NCBI GenBank assembly: GCA_040616305.1
Contig: CP159918.1
Location: forward strand, 372,001 to 436,000
DNA length: 64,000 nt
Reading direction: 5' to 3'
DNA from: UBA1876 sp003446665
GTDB taxonomy: Bacteria > Synergistota > Synergistia > Synergistales > Thermovirgaceae
In this document: piece by piece, positions 59,776 through 64,000 of the stretch
Position numbering within the stretch: position 1 is the first letter of the stretch
Layout of the letters: every line of letters starts with the position of its first letter
Notes under the pieces: generated by a model
What the model was told of the DNA's origin: nothing
Databases searched by the model: none
The model's input: only the letters and a program-made list of their open reading frames with translations
Translations under genes and position numbers: made by a program

Positions 59776-61335
59776 ATGTCGGAACGTACGATTAGCGAGC
59801 TGTGCGAAGATCTTTTGGCCCGCCGTGAAGCTGCAGAAAGCGGAGGCGGAGCGAAGGCGATCGAGAAACAACATGCGAAAGGAAAGTTAACTGCCCGTGA
59901 GCGCATTGACAAGCTCCTTGATGCGGGGAGTTTTGTCGAGCTCGATGCCTTCGTGGAGCATCGGTGCACGAGCTTCGGGATGGAAAAGAAAGTCTATCCC
60001 GGAGACGGAGTAGTGACCGGGTACGGGACGGTCGACGGAAGACTGGTATATGTTTTCAGCCAGGACTTTACAGTAATGGGCGGTTCCCTGGGAGAGATGC
60101 ACGCAAAGAAGATCTGCAAAGTCATGGATCTGGCGATGACCAACGGCGCGCCCGTAATAGGTCTAAACGACAGCGGCGGTGCCCGCATACAGGAGGCGGT
60201 CGACAGCCTCTCGGGATACGGGAACATCTTCTACAGGAACACCATTGCCAGTGGAGTTGTCCCGCAACTTTCGGTAATCGTTGGTCCCACCGCCGGAGGG
60301 GCGGTTTACAGTCCGGCCCTGACGGACTTCATATTCATGGTGGACAAAATCGGGATCATGCATATTACTGGCCCTGCGGTAATAAAGGCCGTCACCGGCG
60401 AAGACGTGACGAGCGAGGAGATAGGTGGGGCAAGGGCACATAACCAGATCTCCGGAAACGCCCACTTTTTCGCCGCAAACGAGGAAGAATGCTTCGAACA
60501 GATACGCAAGCTCCTGTCGTACCTTCCAAGCAACAACATGGAAGAACCTCCCTTCGTGGAAACCGATGACGACGTAAACAGGGCAGATATTGAACTGCGC
60601 GACATAGTTCCCACCAACCCGAACAAGGGCTACCATGTCCAGGATGTCATCCGCCGTGTCGTAGACGACGGCGACTTCTTCGAAGTGCAGCCCATGTATG
60701 CCAAGAACATCGTTACCGGTTTCGCCAGGGTAGGTGGTTACGTAATCGGCATAATAGCCAACCAGGCGGCGGTCATGGCGGGCTGTCTGGATATCGACGC
60801 TTCCGACAAGGCCAGCCGGTTTATCAGGTACTGCGATGCCTTTAACATTCCCGTTGTCACTTTTGTGGATGTTCCGGGGTACCTCCCGGGGAAAGCGCAA
60901 GAGCTCGGCGGTATCATCAGGCATGGAGCAAAACTTCTTTATGCCTATAGCGAAGCCACGGTTCCACTGATTACGATCGTTCTCAGAAAAGCCTACGGTG
61001 GGGCCTATCTGGGAATGTGCAGCAAAGACCTCGGAGCCGACGTGGTCCTGGCCTGGCCCCAGGCTGAAATAGCCGTAATGGGAGCGGAGGGGGCGGCCAA
61101 CATCATCTTCAGGAAGGAAATCGAAGAATCGGAAGACCCACAGGCAGAACGTGCCAAAAAGATCGAAGAGTACAGGGAAGCTTTTGCCACGCCTTATCCT
61201 GCGGCGCGCCGCGGATTCGTCGACCGTGTCATACTCCCCGAGGAAACTCGCAGGGAGCTTTTCCAGGCCCTCGTGCAGACCGAGGGCAAACGGGAACTTC
61301 GTCCCAGGCGCAAGCATGGCGTCATGCCGAATTAG
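59776..61335 (+). CDS. mmdA: Methylmalonyl-CoA decarboxylase, alpha (carboxyltransferase) subunit
   Basis: The 519-residue carboxyltransferase moves CO2 from (S)-methylmalonyl-CoA to biotin on the gamma subunit. Two crotonase-type domains are present; motifs include GLNDSGGARIQEAVDSLSGYG and TAGGAVYSPALTDF in the first half, and DVPGYLPGKAQELGGIIRHGAK in the second. Same family as propionyl-CoA carboxylase beta; the decarboxylase role follows from the membrane beta subunit downstream. GGGAGGAAGGGAC precedes ATG 59776. Confidence 0.95.
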   Translation: MSERTISELCEDLLARREAAESGGGAKAIEKQHAKGKLTARERIDKLLDAGSFVELDAFVEHRCTSFGMEKKVYPGDGVVTGYGTVDGRLVYVFSQDFTVMGGSLGEMHAKKICKVMDLAMTNGAPVIGLNDSGGARIQEAVDSLSGYGNIFYRNTIASGVVPQLSVIVGPTAGGAVYSPALTDFIFMVDKIGIMHITGPAVIKAVTGEDVTSEEIGGARAHNQISGNAHFFAANEEECFEQIRKLLSYLPSNNMEEPPFVETDDDVNRADIELRDIVPTNPNKGYHVQDVIRRVVDDGDFFEVQPMYAKNIVTGFARVGGYVIGIIANQAAVMAGCLDIDASDKASRFIRYCDAFNIPVVTFVDVPGYLPGKAQELGGIIRHGAKLLYAYSEATVPLITIVLRKAYGGAYLGMCSKDLGADVVLAWPQAEIAVMGAEGAANIIFRKEIEESEDPQAERAKKIEEYREAFATPYPAARRGFVDRVILPEETRRELFQALVQTEGKRELRPRRKHGVMPN

Positions 61336-61353
61336 GCCCGGGGAGGTGACGGA

Positions 61354-61749
61354 ATGGAACTCACTCGACTGGCGGAACGGTTTTCGGAAGGCATAGGAGG
61401 CGCTGCAGCGTTGGCTTTTATAGCCTTTTCCGTGGTGTTCATGGTCCTGATCGGCCTTACATTTATCATTTTCGCCGTGCGGTTTCTGGCAGCAGGAGGC
61501 GGCAAGACGGCCGGCGGAGGCGGACCTGCCAAACCGAAACAGGAGCCGCCGAAAACGGCACCGGAAAAAAGCGCTACATCAGGCGGCGGCGACGGAGCCC
61601 TTGTTGCGGCTATAGCGGCGGCGGTTGCAGCTTCGGGTGGAGGCGTCGTTACTGCAGTACGTAAAGTGACACCGATCGGCAGGGCCATAGGTCGAGGCAA
61701 GTCCTGGAAGCTGGCGGGCAGGGCCGACCTTATGGAAGGCATGGACTAG
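61354..61749 (+). CDS. mmdD: Decarboxylase delta subunit (OadG/MmdD family)
   Basis: A 131-residue single-pass membrane protein. One long helix (about residues 20-48, ALAFIAFSVVFMVLIGLTFI) is followed by an Ala/Gly/Pro-rich linker and a short basic C-terminal domain. It tethers the catalytic subunits to the membrane-bound beta pump. Sequence conservation is low, so the call rests on size, topology and place between alpha and gamma. Confidence 0.85.
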   Translation: MELTRLAERFSEGIGGAAALAFIAFSVVFMVLIGLTFIIFAVRFLAAGGGKTAGGGGPAKPKQEPPKTAPEKSATSGGGDGALVAAIAAAVAASGGGVVTAVRKVTPIGRAIGRGKSWKLAGRADLMEGMD

Positions 61750-61783
61750 ATAATCTCTTTAAATAGAAAAAGGAGGAACGGGA

Positions 61784-62188
<405 letters not shown>

Positions 62189-62214
62189 GGCCCGCGCCGG
62201 AAAGGTGAGGGGCA

Positions 62215-63339
62215 ATGGGACTTTATTTCAAGGCATTGTCAACGATCCTGTCGCAATCGGGCTTTGCGGGGCTGACATGGGGCAACGTCCTTATGCTCGC
62301 GGTGGCTTTTGTGCTTCTTTATTTGGCCATCGCGAAAAACTTCGAGCCCCTGCTTTTGGTCCCAATCGCGACAGGGTGCATCCTGGTGAATATCCCGTTA
62401 TCGGGGATAATGGATGAAGGTGGGTTTCTGAGATACGTTTTCTACGGGGCGGAACATGAAATCTATCCCGTGATTATCTTCATGGGAATCGGGGCGCTTA
62501 CCGATTTTTCTCCGCTTTTGGCGAACCCGGTCACGTTCCTTCTGGGTGCAGCTGCTCAGCTTGGGGTATTTATAGCCCTTTTTGGTGCGCTGATGTTGGG
62601 CTTTACTGTTCCGGAAGCCGCTTCGATCGCGATAATCGGAGGCGCAGACGGTCCGACCTCGATCTACCTTACGATGAAATTGGCGCCGCAGATCTTGGGG
62701 GCGGTGGCGGTCGCCGCCTATACGTACATGGCCCTGGTGCCCATGGTCCAGCCGCCGGTCATAAAGATGCTGACCACGAAGAAGGATCGTGCCATCCGTA
62801 TGGACGCGCTCAGGCCGGTCACGAAAAGGGAACGTATTCTATTCCCAATTATAGTAACCGTGGCGGCGGGGCTTATTCTGCCTGCGTCGGTACCGCTTAT
62901 AGGCATATTGATGTTCGGTAACCTTTTGAAGGAATGCGGTGTGACGGAGCGGCTTAACCAGTCTGCGCAAAACGAGATCCTTAACGCCACGACCATCTTC
63001 CTGGGGCTTTCCGTCGGTTCGACCATGGGAGCGGAGGCTTTCTTGACCCTGTCGACGATCAAGATCATCGTTCTCGGGCTTGTTGCTTTCGTGTTCTCCA
63101 CGGCTGGAGGTACCCTCTTCGGCCAGCTTATGAAGGTGCTCTCCGGAGGAAAGATAAACCCCATGATAGGCGCGGCAGGTGTTTCGGCCGTACCCATGGC
63201 GGCCAGAGTGGTCCAGAGAATCAGTTCGAAAGAGAACCCCTCGAACTTCCTCCTCATGCACGCCATGGGACCGAATGTGGCGGGAGTCATTGGCACGGCC
63301 GTCGCGGCCGGTGCAATGCTTACCCTGCTGAGTTCCTGA
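62215..63339 (+). CDS. mmdB: Sodium-pumping decarboxylase beta subunit
   Basis: A 374-residue multi-spanning protein that decarboxylates carboxybiotin and exports sodium. The signature GGADGPTSIYLTMKL with its essential Asp, preceded by FTVPEAASIAIIGGADGP, and the second-half NATTIFLGLSVGSTM are conserved. It ends the cluster and turns methylmalonyl-CoA to propionyl-CoA conversion into an ion gradient. Confidence 0.95.
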   Translation: MGLYFKALSTILSQSGFAGLTWGNVLMLAVAFVLLYLAIAKNFEPLLLVPIATGCILVNIPLSGIMDEGGFLRYVFYGAEHEIYPVIIFMGIGALTDFSPLLANPVTFLLGAAAQLGVFIALFGALMLGFTVPEAASIAIIGGADGPTSIYLTMKLAPQILGAVAVAAYTYMALVPMVQPPVIKMLTTKKDRAIRMDALRPVTKRERILFPIIVTVAAGLILPASVPLIGILMFGNLLKECGVTERLNQSAQNEILNATTIFLGLSVGSTMGAEAFLTLSTIKIIVLGLVAFVFSTAGGTLFGQLMKVLSGGKINPMIGAAGVSAVPMAARVVQRISSKENPSNFLLMHAMGPNVAGVIGTAVAAGAMLTLLSS

Positions 63340-63374
63340 AAACGTAACTGAAACTGAAAAGAAAAAACGAAAGA

Positions 63375-63412
63375 AAAGGAAGGCGCTGGGTTTCCCAGCG
63401 CCTTCCTTTCAA
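63375..63412. terminator. Bidirectional terminator after mmdB
   Basis: A 16-bp stem (AAAGGAAGGCGCTGGG at 63375-63390 with 63394-63409) with a TTT loop. A- and T-rich ends suit both mmdB and the converging universal stress protein gene. Confidence 0.8.
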
Positions 63413-63430
63413 TTAGCTGAAAACAGGGAG

Positions 63431-64000
63431 CTATACGGGAAGCACCAAAACCGGCGAGGTGGAGCGTTCGATTATGGGTTCGGCGGTGCTTCCGATAAGC
63501 AGGTTCCACAATTCCCCGTGGGTGGAAAGTCCGACAACCACGAGTTTGGCTGCGATCAGCGCGCACTGCTTGAGGATTTCCTCCTCCGGTTCTCCACTGA
63601 CAAGAACGGCCTCGGTTGACGGGTTCCACTCCCTTACCGCGATTTTTACTTCTTCGAGTGCTTCAGAGGCCGTCCTGAAAATTTCATCGGAGGTTCCGGG
63701 ATCCTCCAGGACTACGGAATGAAGGAGCGTTAGCCTGGTTTGGAAACCTTCCAATAAGGGCCTGAGCTGGGTAAGCATTGAGTCGGTCCGCTCCGGTGAC
63801 AAGTCGGTGCAAAGGACTATTTCCTCGAAAGGGTTGTCCGGAGGGATTCTGTCTTCGGGGCATTTTGCGATAAGATGAGGAATCGGCAACATACGTACGA
63901 AAGGCGTAACCTTCTCGTGTGCGGAAGCGAAAAGGACCGATGCGCTGCAGCCGGCGGAATGGGCAAGATCCGGGAGTAACTCTTTCGCGTCGCCCGTTTC
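63431..64000 (-). CDS. Universal stress protein, tandem-domain type, 5' end outside window
   Basis: The minus-strand frame is open from the window edge to 63431, giving 189 residues. The last 140 form a complete UspA domain (EEIVLCTDLSPERTDSML, LLHSVVLEDPG, then VVGLSTHGELWNLLIGSTAE and SPVLVLPV, with the ATP-type G-2x-G-9x-G(S/T) region degenerate). The 49 residues before it read like the end of a first Usp domain, so the full protein probably has two. An ATG at 63892 is probably internal. The role is general stress response. Confidence 0.8.
   Translation of the reverse strand, partial: ETGDAKELLPDLAHSAGCSASVLFASAHEKVTPFVRMLPIPHLIAKCPEDRIPPDNPFEEIVLCTDLSPERTDSMLTQLRPLLEGFQTRLTLLHSVVLEDPGTSDEIFRTASEALEEVKIAVREWNPSTEAVLVSGEPEEEILKQCALIAAKLVVVGLSTHGELWNLLIGSTAEPIIERSTSPVLVLPV

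Noticed and set aside
60163..61317. 384-codon minus-strand frame opposite mmdA
   Set aside because: It is an antisense shadow; mmdA on the plus strand is complete and conserved.

Overview
This is a 64 kb chromosomal window of about 50-55% G+C from a fermentative anaerobe. No rRNA gene is present to name the organism. The gene set suggests an amino-acid-degrading bacterium, most likely of the Synergistota: a sodium-pumping methylmalonyl-CoA decarboxylase with a split methylmalonyl-CoA mutase, a two-subunit class I fumarase, an FprA-type flavodiiron protein, M20/M24 amidohydrolases, and methionine and ribose ABC importers. That placement is inferred from gene content, not from a marker gene.

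Layout. 1-1010: the end of a 2-oxoacid dehydrogenase E2 gene, then lipB. 1379-13993: a complete type I-B CRISPR-Cas locus (cas6-cas8b-small ORF-cas7-cas5-cas3-cas4-cas1-cas2), a leader, and one array of 63 repeats and 62 spacers. 14010-16433: a scar region with IS21 and IS3 remnants, short dispersed repeats, a HicBA pair and a MazEF pair. 16434-22073: a flavoprotein, a 2-enoate-reductase-type enzyme and the metNIQ methionine importer. 22107-27967: two divergent transcripts encoding a ribose system (one ATPase, two permeases, one binding protein, ribokinase, pyranase). 28124-40873: housekeeping and redox genes (L,D-transpeptidase, DsrE protein, phenylacetate-CoA ligase, aminotransferase, Mut7-C protein, metal-efflux-type permease, YjbQ, FprA, OtsA, RpiA). 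41319-45317: an amidohydrolase operon (racemase-like, M24, M20, GntR regulator). 45714-52478: a CooC-like ATPase, DJ-1, nitroreductase, gyrA, psd-pssA, and thiT under a TPP riboswitch. 52537-64000: a tandem structured repeat, a threonine-synthase-like enzyme, fumarase, an AspT/YidE-type transporter, the complete mutase-epimerase-decarboxylase cluster, and a partial universal stress protein.

How the genes work together. Fumarase, the mutase, the epimerase and the four decarboxylase subunits describe a route from C4 dicarboxylates through succinyl-CoA and methylmalonyl-CoA to propionyl-CoA, with the last step driving sodium export. The importers and amidohydrolases supply substrates, and FprA would remove oxygen or NO.

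The most unusual signal is regulatory. Two unrelated operons, metNIQ and the phenylacetate-CoA ligase gene, are each preceded by a near-consensus promoter, a roughly 30-codon leader ORF and an intrinsic terminator. One leader contains a methionine run (MMMCM) and the other a phenylalanine run (FFF), matching the pathway of the downstream gene. In both, the run is followed a few codons later by Gly-Pro-Pro. These look like ribosome-stalling attenuators for methionine and phenylalanine. Other points of note are a Cas8b whose C-terminal small-subunit region is a separate gene, a clean repeat-variant switch with block spacer duplications in the array, a 138-bp tandem repeat with nested hairpins, and a perfect 17-bp-arm palindrome between a metal-type permease and yjbQ.
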